DNA of 64,000 nucleotides from Lysinibacillus fusiformis (GCF_016925635.1 NZ_CP070490.1:1928001-1992000); one strand, 5' to 3'. Positions 1 through 11,713 are shown, numbered from the stretch's first letter. Notes: generated by a model from the sequence alone, not told the origin. Program-made: numbers and translations.

Positions 1-1899
<1,899 letters not shown>

Positions 1900-1969
1900 A
1901 AAACGTTTGAACCATTCAATGTACCGTTTATCCAGTTTTGAAAGAACAACACTTTCAATTAAATACATG

Positions 1970-2085
1970 TCTAGTGATGATGGCAAAGAGGTCACACCCG
2001 TTCCCATACCGAACACGGAAGTTAAGCTCTTTAGCGCCGATGGTAGTTGGGGGCTTCCCCCTGTGAGAGTAGGACGTCGCTAGGC
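1970..2085 (+). rRNA. 5S ribosomal RNA
   Basis: The 116-nt segment has the classic 5S core (ACCCGTTCCCATACCGAAC and the GAAGTTAAGCTC loop) and complementary ends (TCTAGTGATGATG with the GTCGCTAGGCA region). It lies 70 nt after the 23S 3' end with no tRNA between them and is the last gene of the rRNA operon. Confidence 0.95.
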
Positions 2086-2090
2086 AAATG

Positions 2091-2122
2091 AAAGACCAGA
2101 GAATTTTTTCTCTGGTCTTTTT
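2091..2122 (+). terminator. rRNA operon terminator
   Basis: AAAGACCAGAGA pairs with TCTCTGGTCTTT across a short T-rich loop and is followed by more T. It sits 5 nt after the 5S gene and is a strong Rho-independent terminator. Confidence 0.9.
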
Positions 2123-2151
2123 GCTGTATTCAAATTGAAGAAAGTTTAAAG

Positions 2152-2179
2152 TAGGCTGTCTCTCTAAAAAGACAGCCTA
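2152..2179 (-). terminator. terminator of the LytTR gene
   Basis: TAGGCTGTCT and AGACAGCCTA form a 10-bp stem right after the stop of the minus-strand LytTR gene. The following T tract is weak (CTTTAAACTTT), so efficiency is uncertain. Confidence 0.55.
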
Positions 2180-2184
2180 TATGC

Positions 2185-2856
2185 TTAAAACTCAAGAGCA
2201 TGTCGAAGATCATTTATATAGGATTGACTCACTGGTAACTCACTTCCATCAATTAATGTAACAATAAAATTTGACGTTAAATCACGGGCCATTTTTTTGA
2301 TGAAATGTATATTTACTATGTAAGATCTATGGATACGAATAAAACATGACGGTAATCTTAATTGAAGTTCTTTAAGCGTAATGCTCGTTTTAAACTGCTC
2401 ACCATCTACATAAAACCATGTCTTTTTCTGTAGGCTTTCTATATGAGAAATTTTATTGATTGCCACAGGACTCCATTCCTCCTCTTGCTTTCCAGTTAAA
2501 AATTGAAACGGTTCTGCTTTTTTTGTTGTAAAAGATGACGGTAAGACAATGACTAGTGCAGCAGGCTTATTTTGAATGTATATGGGGTAACCAATGCCGT
2601 AATATGGCGTTTCGAATAGGGAATTATCTAATACGGCATCTGTTTTTTTGTGAGTCTGTAACACTTGGTAAGCAATACTCCCAGGTAATACTTGTTGACC
2701 TACCTCTAATTGAATACTTGTATGGCCAGAGTGAAAATAAATATAAGAATTTTCAACAGCAATTGCAATGGATGAATCAGCAGGAATCCAGTCTTTCAAC
2801 ATAAAAATATATTGTTGTGAAATATCTTTTACGAAAGAATTTAACTCATTGTTCAT
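2185..2856 (-). CDS. LytTR-domain DNA-binding regulator
   Basis: About 223 aa. The C-terminal 90 residues form a LytTR DNA-binding domain (HIESLQKKTWFYVDGEQF, then RLPSCFIRIHRSYIVNI and a terminal helix). The N-terminal 120 residues look like a small sensory domain of unknown ligand. There is no receiver domain and no membrane segment, so this is not a two-component regulator. I chose the ATG at 2856 because GGGGG lies 9 nt upstream; a longer frame starting at 2892 has no good ribosome binding site. It is divergent from aceA-aceB with about 214 nt between them, so it is a reasonable candidate for their regulator, possibly sensing a two-carbon or fatty-acid-derived metabolite. That role is inferred from position only. 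Confidence 0.8.
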   Translation of the reverse strand: MNNELNSFVKDISQQYIFMLKDWIPADSSIAIAVENSYIYFHSGHTSIQLEVGQQVLPGSIAYQVLQTHKKTDAVLDNSLFETPYYGIGYPIYIQNKPAALVIVLPSSFTTKKAEPFQFLTGKQEEEWSPVAINKISHIESLQKKTWFYVDGEQFKTSITLKELQLRLPSCFIRIHRSYIVNIHFIKKMARDLTSNFIVTLIDGSELPVSQSYINDLRHALEF

Positions 2857-2997
2857 TGTGAATATCCCCCTTGTTTGTAAACAGTCTTCCAAATTTCATC
2901 GTCAAAAAAGGTAGTTTTATCCTTAAAATTTGATCTTTTATCGAAAAATAATGAAAATTCAAATAGTCTGTTATATATTAATTTACAACAAATAAAC

Positions 2998-3011
2998 CTG
3001 TTATGGAACAG
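2998..3011. promoter_or_regulatory. possible operator before aceA
   Basis: CTGTT-ATGG-AACAG is a perfect 5-bp inverted repeat about 60 nt before aceA. Further CTGTTA and TAACAG words lie at about 2968 and 3028. It could bind the divergent LytTR protein or another regulator. No assignment is possible from sequence alone. Confidence 0.35.
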
Positions 3012-3070
3012 ATAATTAAAAGTTTTTTAACAGAGTATATTGTACACAAAGGGGAAGGTGGAATTTCAAT

Positions 3071-4354
3071 ATGTCAACTCGTCAAGAAAGAATCGAAGCT
3101 TTAGAAAAACAATGGGCTGAAAACCCACGCTGGGCTGGTATTGAACGCACATATTCAGCTGAAGAGGTTGTTAAATTACAGGGTACTGTAGTAATTGAAC
3201 AAACATTAGCACAAAAAGGTGCTACTCGACTTTGGAATTCATTACATGAGGAACCGTTTATTAATGCATTGGGGGCATTAACGGGGAATCAGGCAGTACA
3301 ACAAGTAAAAGCTGGATTAAAGGCTATCTATCTATCAGGCTGGCAAGTAGCTGCAGATGCAAACCTGTCTGGACAAATGTATCCTGACCAATCATTATAT
3401 CCTGCTAACTCTGTACCAGCAGTAGTAAAACGAATTAATCAAGCACTTCAACGTGCAGATCAAATTGATCATGCTGAAGGACGTGTCGATCAATTTGATT
3501 GGTTCGCACCAATCGTAGCAGATGCAGAAGCAGGTTTTGGTGGACCTCTGAACGTATTTGAGCTTGTAAAGGGTATGATTGAAGCTGGAGCAGCTGGTGT
3601 TCACTTAGAAGATCAATTAGCTTCCGAAAAGAAATGTGGACATCTTGGAGGTAAAGTATTACTTCCAACGCAAAATGCTGTTCGTAACTTAGTTGCTGCG
3701 CGTTTAGCAACAGATGTTATGGGTGTAGATACAATTCTAATCGCGCGTACCGATGCTGATGCTGCTGATATGGTTACTTCAGATATTGATCCACGTGATG
3801 CAGAGTTCATCACTGGTGAACGTACACCTGAAGGCTTCTTCCGTACAAAACCAGGTATCAAACAAGCAATTGCTCGTGGTTTAGCTTACGCACCATATGC
3901 AGATTTAATTTGGTGTGAAACTTCTAAACCATCACTTGAGGAAGCACGTGAATTTGCTGAAGCTATTCATGCAGAATTCCCAGGTAAAATGCTTGCATAC
4001 AACTGCTCACCTTCATTCAACTGGAAAGCAAATCTTTCAGAAGAAGAAATTGCAGAGTATCAACGTGAACTTGGTAAGTTAGGTTATAAATTCCAATTTG
4101 TTACTTTAGCAGGTTTCCATGCACTTAACCACTCTATGTTTGAGCTTGCTCATGACTATAAAGATAATGGTATGGCTGCATATTCTAAGCTACAGCAAGC
4201 AGAGTTTGCTTCTGAGTCTAAAGGTTATACAGCTACACGTCACCAACGCGAAGTAGGTACTGGATACTTTGATGAAATCTCTCAAGTTATTTCAGGTGGT
4301 ACTTCTTCTACAACAGCGATGGCAGGTTCTACTGAAACAGAACAGTTTGTATAA
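3071..4354 (+). CDS. aceA: isocitrate lyase
   Basis: 427 aa, the usual length of bacterial isocitrate lyase. The enzyme cleaves isocitrate to glyoxylate and succinate, the first step of the glyoxylate shunt, allowing growth on acetate or fatty acids. The catalytic signature KKCGH is at residues 187-191 with the nucleophile Cys189. The metal-binding stretch DAEAGFGG is at 151-158. The substrate motif NCSPSFNW is near 314-321. The ribosome binding site GGGGAAGGTGG precedes the ATG. Malate synthase follows after 88 nt and completes the pathway. A small GC-rich hairpin between the genes (CCTCCGCT with AGCGGAGG) could tune expression of the second gene. The family assignment is secure. Confidence 0.97.
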   Translation: MSTRQERIEALEKQWAENPRWAGIERTYSAEEVVKLQGTVVIEQTLAQKGATRLWNSLHEEPFINALGALTGNQAVQQVKAGLKAIYLSGWQVAADANLSGQMYPDQSLYPANSVPAVVKRINQALQRADQIDHAEGRVDQFDWFAPIVADAEAGFGGPLNVFELVKGMIEAGAAGVHLEDQLASEKKCGHLGGKVLLPTQNAVRNLVAARLATDVMGVDTILIARTDADAADMVTSDIDPRDAEFITGERTPEGFFRTKPGIKQAIARGLAYAPYADLIWCETSKPSLEEAREFAEAIHAEFPGKMLAYNCSPSFNWKANLSEEEIAEYQRELGKLGYKFQFVTLAGFHALNHSMFELAHDYKDNGMAAYSKLQQAEFASESKGYTATRHQREVGTGYFDEISQVISGGTSSTTAMAGSTETEQFV

Positions 4355-4442
4355 GTCGCCGTTTAAATACGTGTTTTCCTAAATTCATAATCATAGAATA
4401 GTCTCCTCCGCTCCTCCTAAAGCGGAGGATGACGAAACTAAA

Positions 4443-6065
4443 ATGGCAAAGGTGGGTAAACAACTAATGGAACAAGCAACGACAGGTAAGCTTAAAATTG
4501 TTGGAGAACAAAACGAGCAAACTAATGAAATTTTAACACCTGAAGCTCTTGAGTTTGTTCTTGCCCTGCACGAAAAATTTGATGCTCGCCGTAAGGAGCT
4601 GTTGGAGGCTCGACAAGAACGCCAAAAACGCCTTGATGCGGGAGAGAAACTGGACTTCCTACCAGAGACAAAGCATATTCGTGAAGGTGATTGGGTAATT
4701 GCACCACTTCCAAATGACTTGCAAGATCGCCGTGTTGAAATTACAGGGCCAGTTGATCGGAAGATGGTTATTAATGCGTTAAATTCTGGAGCAAAAATGT
4801 TTATGGCATGCTTTGAGGATGCATCTTCTCCGACATGGGAAAATATGATTGGTGGTCAAATTAATATGCGTGATGCTATTAATAAGACGATTGAATTTAC
4901 ACAAGCATCCAATGGTAAAACATATAAATTAAATGATGAAACAGCAGTGCTGTTAGTTCGTCCACGAGGTCTACACTTGCTTGAGAAGCATGTACTAGTC
5001 GATGGAGAGCCGATTTCAGGCAGTTTCTTTGACTTCGGTTTATATTTATTCCACAATGCCAAAAACGCGCTGGCACAAGGTACAGGACCATATTTCTATC
5101 TACCTAAGCTTGAAAGCCATTTAGAGGCGCGACTATGGAATGATGTCTTTGTGTTTGCCCAAGATTATATTGGTATTCCACAGGGGACAATAAAAGCTAC
5201 TGTATTAATCGAAACGATTTTAGCCGCGTTTGAGATGGATGAAATTTTATTTGAGTTACGTGAACATTCAGCTGGTTTGAATTGTGGTCGCTGGGATTAT
5301 ATTTTCAGCTACATTAAACGTCTACGCAATCAAGCTGAAGTTATTTTGCCAGACCGTGGGCAAGTAACGATGACGGTACCTTTCATGAAAGCCTATACAT
5401 CTTTATGTATTCAAACATGTCACAAGCGGAATGCACCAGCAATGGGCGGAATGGCAGCACAAATTCCTGTTAAAAATGATGATGAGGCGAATGCGGTAGC
5501 ATTTGCAAAGGTTGCAGAAGATAAACGTCGTGAGGCAACAGATGGACATGACGGTACTTGGGTAGCACATCCTGGTATGGTTGCAACAGCGATGGAGCAA
5601 TTTGATGCTATTATGACAACGCCTAACCAAATTCATAAAAAACGTGAAGATGTACACGTATCTGCCGAAGATTTAGTAGCGGTACCAGAAGGAACAATTA
5701 CAATTGAAGGTCTTCGTATTAACTGTAGTGTTGGTGTACAATATATTGCTTCATGGCTTCGAGGTAACGGAGCTGCACCAATCAATAACTTGATGGAGGA
5801 TGCTGCAACAGCAGAGATCTCTCGTACACAAGTATGGCAATGGATCCGTCATCCGAAAGGTATCTTAGATGATGGACGTGGTATTACATTAGCGTTTGTT
5901 TTAGAAATATTGGAAGAAGAACTTGTGAAAATTAAAGAGGCTGTTGGGGAACAAGCCTATAACAGTGGTCGCTATGAGGAAGCTGCTGAACTGTTTAAAT
6001 CCTTAATTGAACAAGATGAATTTGCGGAATTCTTGACACTTCCAGGGTATGAAAAATTAGCGTAA
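4443..6065 (+). CDS. aceB: malate synthase A
   Basis: 540 aa, matching malate synthase A (about 530 aa). It condenses glyoxylate with acetyl-CoA to malate, the second step of the glyoxylate shunt. The family signature [16 protein letters not shown] is near residue 280, and the conserved [12 protein letters not shown] stretch near 360. The Shine-Dalgarno GCGGAGG lies about 14 nt before the ATG and is part of the 3' arm of a hairpin with CTCCTCCGCT. Folding would hide the ribosome binding site, so translation may be tuned. A tiny out-of-frame ATG lies right after the GGAGG. Probably co-transcribed with aceA. Confidence 0.97.
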   Translation: MAKVGKQLMEQATTGKLKIVGEQNEQTNEILTPEALEFVLALHEKFDARRKELLEARQERQKRLDAGEKLDFLPETKHIREGDWVIAPLPNDLQDRRVEITGPVDRKMVINALNSGAKMFMACFEDASSPTWENMIGGQINMRDAINKTIEFTQASNGKTYKLNDETAVLLVRPRGLHLLEKHVLVDGEPISGSFFDFGLYLFHNAKNALAQGTGPYFYLPKLESHLEARLWNDVFVFAQDYIGIPQGTIKATVLIETILAAFEMDEILFELREHSAGLNCGRWDYIFSYIKRLRNQAEVILPDRGQVTMTVPFMKAYTSLCIQTCHKRNAPAMGGMAAQIPVKNDDEANAVAFAKVAEDKRREATDGHDGTWVAHPGMVATAMEQFDAIMTTPNQIHKKREDVHVSAEDLVAVPEGTITIEGLRINCSVGVQYIASWLRGNGAAPINNLMEDAATAEISRTQVWQWIRHPKGILDDGRGITLAFVLEILEEELVKIKEAVGEQAYNSGRYEEAAELFKSLIEQDEFAEFLTLPGYEKLA

Positions 6066-6242
6066 GATACAAGTCTACTATCCAACATATCAAACTTTCC
6101 TAATAACTATGGATTGCACTCGGGTACAATCCAGCCTATTCCACTAACATAACGTGACGGGGTCTGTTCCCCCGTTTAAAGAGATGAGCACGATTGAATT
6201 AAAAGGGGTCTATTAATAAAAGTTAAGAGATTTTAAGGGGTG

Positions 6243-6289
6243 AAAGATGTCTTGCTAGCTTAGATGGGGAGCAGTAAGGCATCTTTTTA
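6243..6289 (+). terminator. terminator after aceB
   Basis: AAAGATGTCTTGCT pairs imperfectly with AGTAAGGCATCTTT and is followed by T residues. It lies about 180 nt after the aceB stop. The 6066-6242 spacer holds only a small hairpin (ACGGGG/CCCCGT at 6157-6175) and no gene. Confidence 0.7.
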
Positions 6290-6296
6290 TAGTACA

Positions 6297-6331
6297 TCCG
6301 CGTAACGGTTATTTAAGTTACGCGGATTTTT
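6297..6331 (+). terminator. second terminator, plus strand
   Basis: TCCGCGTAAC pairs with GTTACGCGGA around a 9-nt loop, followed by TTTT. It separates aceB from the convergent methyltransferase gene and backs up the preceding terminator. Confidence 0.75.
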
Positions 6332-6336
6332 CTATT

Positions 6337-7002
6337 CTAGTTTACTATGGCTAGCACAAAACCGTCATACCCTTTCACACCAACTGTTTGTATGGCTGTT
6401 GCTTCGGTTCTAGGGCATTCTTTTAGTAAATCCATAAATTTCTGTACGCCTCTAACACGTTCATCCTCACTGTTTTCATCAGTTACCGCACCATTGCGCA
6501 CTACATTATCTGCGATGATGATAGCGCCAGGGTGAGCTAATTTTAACGCCCACTGCAAGTAAGCAGGGTTACAGGGTTTATCGGCATCAATAAAGATAAA
6601 ATCGAATAATAGTTCAGCTTTTTTTAAGTTTGGTAATGTATCTAGGGCATTTCCTACAATGACCTCAACCTGTTGTTCATAGCCTGCATTCTCTATATTT
6701 TGCTTAGCGACTGAAGCATACTCTTCATTAATTTCTAAAGTCACTATTTTACCTTCTGGAGGAAGAGCTTGGGCTAAGCAAATACTGCTATAGCCACCAA
6801 GTGTGCCAATTTCTAAAATATTTGCTGCGCCTTTCATTTTAGCGAGTAAATATAATAGTTTGCCTTGAGTAGGGGATACGTCAATCTCTGGAATACCTGC
6901 AGCTTTATTAGCCTGTAGTACAGCATTAAGATGTTCGTTTTCTGGTAGGAGCTTATTCATAAAATAATCATCTACATGTTGCCAAACATTTAACTCTGTC
7001 AT
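6337..7002 (-). CDS. class I O-methyltransferase (COMT-like family)
   Basis: 221 aa, typical of the metal-dependent O-methyltransferase family (Methyltransf_3). The SAM-binding motif I LEIGTLGGYSS is at 63-73 and the acidic ribose-binding Glu90 follows in VTLEIN. The metal ligands are expected in FIFIDADK (136-142) and ADN (164-166). In this family the protein methylates a small catechol-like or phenolic hydroxyl; the substrate cannot be told from sequence. It is cytosolic, with no signal or membrane segment. It is divergent from a LysR regulator 129 nt away, a common arrangement in which the regulator controls its neighbour. Confidence 0.88.
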   Translation of the reverse strand: MTELNVWQHVDDYFMNKLLPENEHLNAVLQANKAAGIPEIDVSPTQGKLLYLLAKMKGAANILEIGTLGGYSSICLAQALPPEGKIVTLEINEEYASVAKQNIENAGYEQQVEVIVGNALDTLPNLKKAELLFDFIFIDADKPCNPAYLQWALKLAHPGAIIIADNVVRNGAVTDENSEDERVRGVQKFMDLLKECPRTEATAIQTVGVKGYDGFVLAIVN

Positions 7003-7131
7003 TATACAGTCCTCATTTCACTATGTTTTAAAGTGCAAGCTTGCCAATAAAGTGTATGATAGAATGAATCATAATAAAAATATATTATTATTATTTATAC
7101 ATAACTATAGATTATGAATTGAGGTTATATC

Positions 7132-8025
7132 ATGAATAGTCATGGCTTAAAATTATTTTATCAAGTTGCTGTTACAGGCAGTTTTACAAAAGCTGCAGAT
7201 ATTCTATGTATAAGCCAGCCTGCCGTTTCAAGTCAAATCAAACGTTTTGAACATGAAATTGGCGTCCAGCTATTTCAGCAACAGGGACGTGGTGTAGTAC
7301 TTACTGAATTCGGTGTGGCACTAGCAGAAAAAGCGCAAAATCTGATCGCACTTGAACAACACATTGAAACATTTATAGAAGATTACCGACTTGCAAGAGC
7401 AGGGAATTTACACATTGTGGCTACCTATTTACCTGCCAATTTTTTAATTCCTAAATGGGCAGCTACTTTCAAGGCTGCAAATGAACAGGCGAATTTAATG
7501 ATTACAACGACCAATACAAAGGATGCCTTTGAACAGTTAATAAACTATAAAGCGGATATGGCCATTTATGGTGGAGGAATGTCTGAAAGACCTAAAGAAA
7601 TAGAGTGGGAGGAATTATATGAGGATGAATTATGGTTTGTAGTGTCACCAAATAATCGTTATGCACATCAATCTATTACATTAGTTGAAATGTTTCAGGA
7701 GCCTTTTATTATGAGAGAAGTAGGGAGTTCGATGAGAGAGCATCTTTTCTCATTATGTCAAACATACCAAGTGAAACCACCAAAAATCGCCCTGCAATTT
7801 AATGGCATCAATGAAACAATTCGCTCTGTTATGGCAGGCTATGGTGCAAATTTTATTTCTTCTCTTGCAGTTAGAGAGTACGTAGAGAGTGGGCATTTGG
7901 CAAGGGTTTATGTGAAGGATATACATGCTGTCAAACATAAAATTGCGATTTGCACAAGGAATAATGAGAAGCAGAATTTACTTGTACAAAAATTTATTGA
8001 AACAATTAAAAATTCCCCCATTTAA
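7132..8025 (+). CDS. LysR family transcriptional regulator
   Basis: 297 aa with an N-terminal winged helix-turn-helix (residues 3-60; AADILCISQPAVSSQIKRFE is the recognition region) and a C-terminal substrate-binding domain from about residue 90. Length and layout are standard. It is divergent from the O-methyltransferase, its most likely target. The spacer contains AT-rich dyads (TGATAGAATGAATCA region) suitable for LysR binding. The effector is unknown. Confidence 0.9.
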   Translation: MNSHGLKLFYQVAVTGSFTKAADILCISQPAVSSQIKRFEHEIGVQLFQQQGRGVVLTEFGVALAEKAQNLIALEQHIETFIEDYRLARAGNLHIVATYLPANFLIPKWAATFKAANEQANLMITTTNTKDAFEQLINYKADMAIYGGGMSERPKEIEWEELYEDELWFVVSPNNRYAHQSITLVEMFQEPFIMREVGSSMREHLFSLCQTYQVKPPKIALQFNGINETIRSVMAGYGANFISSLAVREYVESGHLARVYVKDIHAVKHKIAICTRNNEKQNLLVQKFIETIKNSPI

Positions 8026-8057
8026 AGATTTGTATCTCATGCAAGATGGAAGGAAAT

Positions 8058-8080
8058 TTGTTATATTAGTTATATAACAA
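8058..8080. promoter_or_regulatory. palindromic YtrA-type operator (copy 1)
   Basis: Perfect 9-bp arms TTGTTATAT and ATATAACAA around TAGTT, 23 bp in total, lie 17 nt before the gntR start and overlap the probable -10 region. The same 23-bp architecture occurs at 27852-27874 before an ABC transporter operon. This supports autoregulation by the adjacent GntR protein. Confidence 0.85.
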
Positions 8081-8097
8081 ATATGGAGCTGATAAAC

Positions 8098-8493
8098 ATG
8101 TTTATTCAAATAGAACTTCAATCAGATGTACCTATTTATGAGCAGGTGACACGTCAAATTATCGAAGGAATTGCAAGAGGAGAAATGAAACCAGGCGATA
8201 CTTTACCATCTGTGCGGAGTTTAGCTGCTGATTTAGGTGTCAATATGCATACGGTTAATAAGAGCTATCATGAATTAGAGGCGAAAGGGATTATTACCAT
8301 TCGACCAAAATCTGGAGCTATTATAAGTTCAACAGAGGAGAGAGCTTTAACACCTGAGCAATTACGACAAATCGAAAAGAATTTGAAACCTGTTGTGGCA
8401 GAAGGAATGGTGCTCGGCGCAACAGCTGAACAAATTGAGCACATGATGAAAAAAGTATTCGCTGATTTGCAAATTCCAGCAGAGGGAGTGTAG
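8098..8493 (+). CDS. GntR family repressor, YtrA subfamily
   Basis: 131 aa. It has a winged helix-turn-helix with the GntR signature (PIYEQVTRQIIEGIARGEMKPG, then LPSVRSLAADLGVNMHTVNK) and only a short C-terminal helical tail, as in the YtrA subfamily that controls ABC exporters. I chose the ATG at 8098 because GGAGC lies 9 nt upstream; the ATG at 8083 would put the ribosome binding site inside the gene. A DUF1648 membrane protein follows after 4 nt and is surely co-transcribed. The operator at 8058 is repeated before the ABC operon at 27.9 kb, so the regulon is probably split between two loci. Confidence 0.9.
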   Translation: MFIQIELQSDVPIYEQVTRQIIEGIARGEMKPGDTLPSVRSLAADLGVNMHTVNKSYHELEAKGIITIRPKSGAIISSTEERALTPEQLRQIEKNLKPVVAEGMVLGATAEQIEHMMKKVFADLQIPAEGV

Positions 8494-8497
8494 CAAA

Positions 8498-9595
8498 ATG
8501 CTACTTGGTGTTTTTACTACCATTTACATCATGACATTAGCTTTGCAAATAGTGGTTCCTTATATTGTACGAGAGACAATAGTTTTTGGAGTCACTGTGC
8601 CTGATCAAAAGATTAAGCATCCCATCTTGGCTCAGTTGAAAAAACAGTATGTTCAATTCGTAGGGGGTACAGGAATAGTATTTCTAATCATCATGATTAT
8701 TAGTTACAATCAATTAGCTCCTTCTGAATCCATTCAAAGTATTGTTTTATTAAGTTGTTTGTTTAGTATGCTGACAGTGAGTATGGCGGTGTATTGGATA
8801 AATCATCAGAAGGTATCAACGTTGAAAAAACAAGAGCAGTGGGGTGTAAATATTAAACAAGTACGGGCAGTGGATTTAACTGCACGAAGCCGTGATGAAA
8901 TGCTTCCTTGGTCTTTTTTTGCTGTACCGTTAGGAATATCAGTGTTTTTGATCGTTTACACAATACTTCATTACGATCAAATGCCAAATGATATAGCGGT
9001 ACATTGGGGGCCGAGTGGAGAAGCGGATGCCTGGAGAAACAAGACTTATTTTACGGCTATTTCACTGCCGTTGGTAATGCTAATGATGCAATGTATGATG
9101 TGGGGAATTACCGACTCCATTAAACGTTCTGCAATTAAATTAGCTGTAAATCGTAAAGAGGAATCGCTGGAGGATCAGCTAAAAACGCGAAAATACATGA
9201 GTTGGCAAATATTACTGATAAGTTATGCATTAACGGCTTTATTAACAATTTTACAATTAAGCAACATCTATCCTTCTATGACGGTAGGCTATAAGCTATT
9301 ACCAGTATTTATTTTATTATTAGTTGTTTTGCTTGGTTCATTACTTATATATGTTGTGAAAAAGCATAAACACAAAGTACGCTATGAAGCAAATATAGAT
9401 TCACAGGTAATGGACGTGGATGAGGATCGTTATTGGAAGGGTGGTTTAATTTATATGAATCGACAAGACCCTTCCGTTTTTGTGGAGAAACGCTTTGGGG
9501 TAGGATGGACCATGAACCTTGCCAATCCTAGAGGTTATATTGTCATTGGTTTACCTTTTCTCTTATTGCTGTTGATTTCTATATTTTCGTTATAA
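8498..9595 (+). CDS. DUF1648/DUF5808 membrane protein
   Basis: 365 aa, with about eight hydrophobic segments. A DUF1648 region sits in the middle (MPNDIAVHWGPSGEADAW, about residues 160-180) and a DUF5808-like segment at the C-terminus (YWKGGLIYMNRQDPSVFVEK). DUF1648 proteins include SdpI-like immunity proteins, and YtrA-family repressors are often followed by such genes. A role in envelope stress or resistance to a peptide is therefore plausible but not shown. The start has GGGAG 9 nt upstream. Confidence 0.85.
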   Translation: MLLGVFTTIYIMTLALQIVVPYIVRETIVFGVTVPDQKIKHPILAQLKKQYVQFVGGTGIVFLIIMIISYNQLAPSESIQSIVLLSCLFSMLTVSMAVYWINHQKVSTLKKQEQWGVNIKQVRAVDLTARSRDEMLPWSFFAVPLGISVFLIVYTILHYDQMPNDIAVHWGPSGEADAWRNKTYFTAISLPLVMLMMQCMMWGITDSIKRSAIKLAVNRKEESLEDQLKTRKYMSWQILLISYALTALLTILQLSNIYPSMTVGYKLLPVFILLLVVLLGSLLIYVVKKHKHKVRYEANIDSQVMDVDEDRYWKGGLIYMNRQDPSVFVEKRFGVGWTMNLANPRGYIVIGLPFLLLLLISIFSL

Positions 9596-9612
9596 AATAA
9601 TAGTAATTTGTG

Positions 9613-9649
9613 AGGAAAAAATTCGTTCCGTGTGATCGGATTTTTTCTT
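9613..9649 (+). terminator. probable terminator
   Basis: GAAAAAATTCG pairs imperfectly with CGGATTTTTTC around a short loop, followed by TT. It lies between the DUF1648 gene and the two-component operon. Confidence 0.55.
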
Positions 9650-9668
9650 ATTAACTGGAGGTGGGCAG

Positions 9669-10340
9669 ATGAAGATCCTTGTTGTGGATGACGATGTTCA
9701 TATTTTACAGCTAGTAAATATTTATCTGACAAGGGAAGGTTATCAAGTGTTACTTGCAGAAAATGCACAGCAGGCACTAGCCTTACTTGAAGGGAATCTG
9801 CCTGATTTAGCTGTTGTCGATGTCATGATGCCAGGAATGGATGGCTTTACATTAACAGAGTCTTTAACACAGGATTATGACATTCCTGTTTTATTATTAA
9901 CAGCAAAAGGCGAGCTAGAGGATAAAGAGCGTGGCTTTTTAGCAGGATCTGACGATTATGTTGTTAAGCCCTTCGAACCAAAGGAATTATTATTTCGTAT
10001 AGCAGCCATTTTGAGGAGATTAGATAAGAAAAATCAAGTAACCATGCAAGTAGGACAATTAATAATTGACCGTCGAAGCTTTGAGGTTGTAATAGGGGAA
10101 GATACGCTTGTATTACCTTTAAAGGAATTTGAATTACTGGCTTTGTTAGCGTCACGCCCCCATCAAGTGTTTACGCGTAGCTATATTATGGAGCAAGTAT
10201 GGGGCTATGACTATGACGGAGATGAGCAAACGTTAAATACACATGTGAAGCGGATTCGCGAAAGATTAAATCGATATGACACGGCTGTTGAAATTACAAC
10301 AGTACGAGGTGTTGGCTATAAGCTAGAGGAAACAACATGA
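9669..10340 (+). CDS. hssR: OmpR-type response regulator, HssR-like
   Basis: 223 aa. Receiver domain with acidic pocket DDD (7-9), phospho-acceptor Asp51 (VVDVMMPGMDG) and Lys100, followed by an OmpR winged helix (LPLKEFELLALLASRPHQVF, then VWGYDYDGDEQTLNTHVKRIRERL). The wording closely resembles staphylococcal and Bacillus HssR, the haem-responsive regulator, as I remember it. The downstream kinase overlaps by 4 nt (ATGA). A direct repeat like the known HssR site lies before the next gene, at 11714. The gene name is by similarity. Unusually, no hrtAB haem exporter follows. Confidence 0.82.
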   Translation: MKILVVDDDVHILQLVNIYLTREGYQVLLAENAQQALALLEGNLPDLAVVDVMMPGMDGFTLTESLTQDYDIPVLLLTAKGELEDKERGFLAGSDDYVVKPFEPKELLFRIAAILRRLDKKNQVTMQVGQLIIDRRSFEVVIGEDTLVLPLKEFELLALLASRPHQVFTRSYIMEQVWGYDYDGDEQTLNTHVKRIRERLNRYDTAVEITTVRGVGYKLEETT

Positions 10341-11710
10341 AAACGTTATATAGTAAATTTGTTATAACAACAATGCTAGTAATGATCGGTAGCTTATGTA
10401 TTGGCTTTTTGGCAACGAATACCTATTATCATCAAGTCGTAAAAGAAAAAAATGATACGAAAAACGTAAACATAGCACAGGATATTGTGCATTATATTGA
10501 GACAGACAAACCAGAAGATTTAAATAGCTATCTGACAACATTGGGCGAAATCGGCTATCAAATTTATGTGACAACAGGTGAAGAGGGGCATTTTTTTGGC
10601 GGACAATATCGTGATCAAACATTGTCAGCATCTGTAGTTGAGCATGTTTTAAATGGAGAAACCTATCATGGTATGCGGGATTTCCCTAAAGAAACCTTTG
10701 TAACAGGCTTCTTTGCTAACGAATTGATTAATACAATTGGTGTGCCATTTACCTATGAAAACAAGCCCTATGCATTATTCATAAGACCTGATATTCGTTT
10801 ATTGTTTTCTGAGGTGCATACGATACTTGCTGGATTAATGTTGGTTATGACAGTACTGAGCTTACTTGCCATGCTACTATTTGCTAAAGCATTAATTCGA
10901 CCCATTACAAAGCTCACGGCAGCAACTCAACAGCTTGCACATGAAAAATTTGATACGGTTTTAGACATTGATCGTGCAGATGAAATTGGTCAATTAGCGG
11001 CAAGCTTTAATAGGATGACCGAGAGATTACAGGAAAATGATCGTACACGGAAGGAATTTATTAGTAATGTATCACATGATTTTCAGTCGCCTTTATTAAA
11101 TATTCAAGGGTATGTCGATTTACTTAAAAATCCTTCCCTTACGGAGCAGGAAAGAAAGGAATACGCAGCAATAATTGAACTAGAAACAAAACGCCTATCT
11201 ACATTAACCAAGCAATTATTATTATTAACTTCCCTTGATCAATCGACAAGAATCGCAAAACGTGAGCCGTACCGGTTAGATGAACAACTAAAGGAAACAG
11301 TGCGAAAATATCGTTGGCAAATGGAAGAGTCACAGCTTCAAATATCATACAAGCTAGAGCAAATTATTTATGATGGCGATGCAGGGCTTTTACAAAATGT
11401 GTGGGATAATTTACTGACAAATGCCATTAAATATAATGTAGAGGGTGGGCAAATACATCTGTATTTACAGAAAAAATCCACCTCACTTGAAATCCTAGTT
11501 CAGGACAGCGGGATAGGAATGACTGAGGATCAATTAGCAAAAGTATATGACCGTTTTTATCGCGCCGATGCTTCTAGAACCAAGCAAGGGACGGGACTAG
11601 GCTTAGCGATTGTCAAACAAATTATTGAGCTACATGGAGGGACTATACAGATGGAAAGTACGATGCATGCGGGTACAAAGGTTTATATCCATCTACCAAT
11701 TTTGTCATAA
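10337..11710 (+). CDS. hssS: sensor histidine kinase, HssS-like
   Basis: 457 aa. TM1 at about 9-28, extracellular sensor of about 130 residues, TM2 at about 163-184, HAMP, a histidine phosphotransfer helix with His247 (SNVSHDFQSP) and a catalytic ATPase domain (DNLLTNAIKYN, DSGIGM, GTGLGLAIVKQI). The extracellular stretches FVTGFF, YHGM and ALFIRPDI match what I recall of HssS, the haem-sensing kinase. It overlaps the regulator gene by 4 nt. The likely signal is haem or haem-induced membrane damage. Confidence 0.82.
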   Translation: MKTLYSKFVITTMLVMIGSLCIGFLATNTYYHQVVKEKNDTKNVNIAQDIVHYIETDKPEDLNSYLTTLGEIGYQIYVTTGEEGHFFGGQYRDQTLSASVVEHVLNGETYHGMRDFPKETFVTGFFANELINTIGVPFTYENKPYALFIRPDIRLLFSEVHTILAGLMLVMTVLSLLAMLLFAKALIRPITKLTAATQQLAHEKFDTVLDIDRADEIGQLAASFNRMTERLQENDRTRKEFISNVSHDFQSPLLNIQGYVDLLKNPSLTEQERKEYAAIIELETKRLSTLTKQLLLLTSLDQSTRIAKREPYRLDEQLKETVRKYRWQMEESQLQISYKLEQIIYDGDAGLLQNVWDNLLTNAIKYNVEGGQIHLYLQKKSTSLEILVQDSGIGMTEDQLAKVYDRFYRADASRTKQGTGLGLAIVKQIIELHGGTIQMESTMHAGTKVYIHLPILS

Positions 11711-11713
11711 GGA

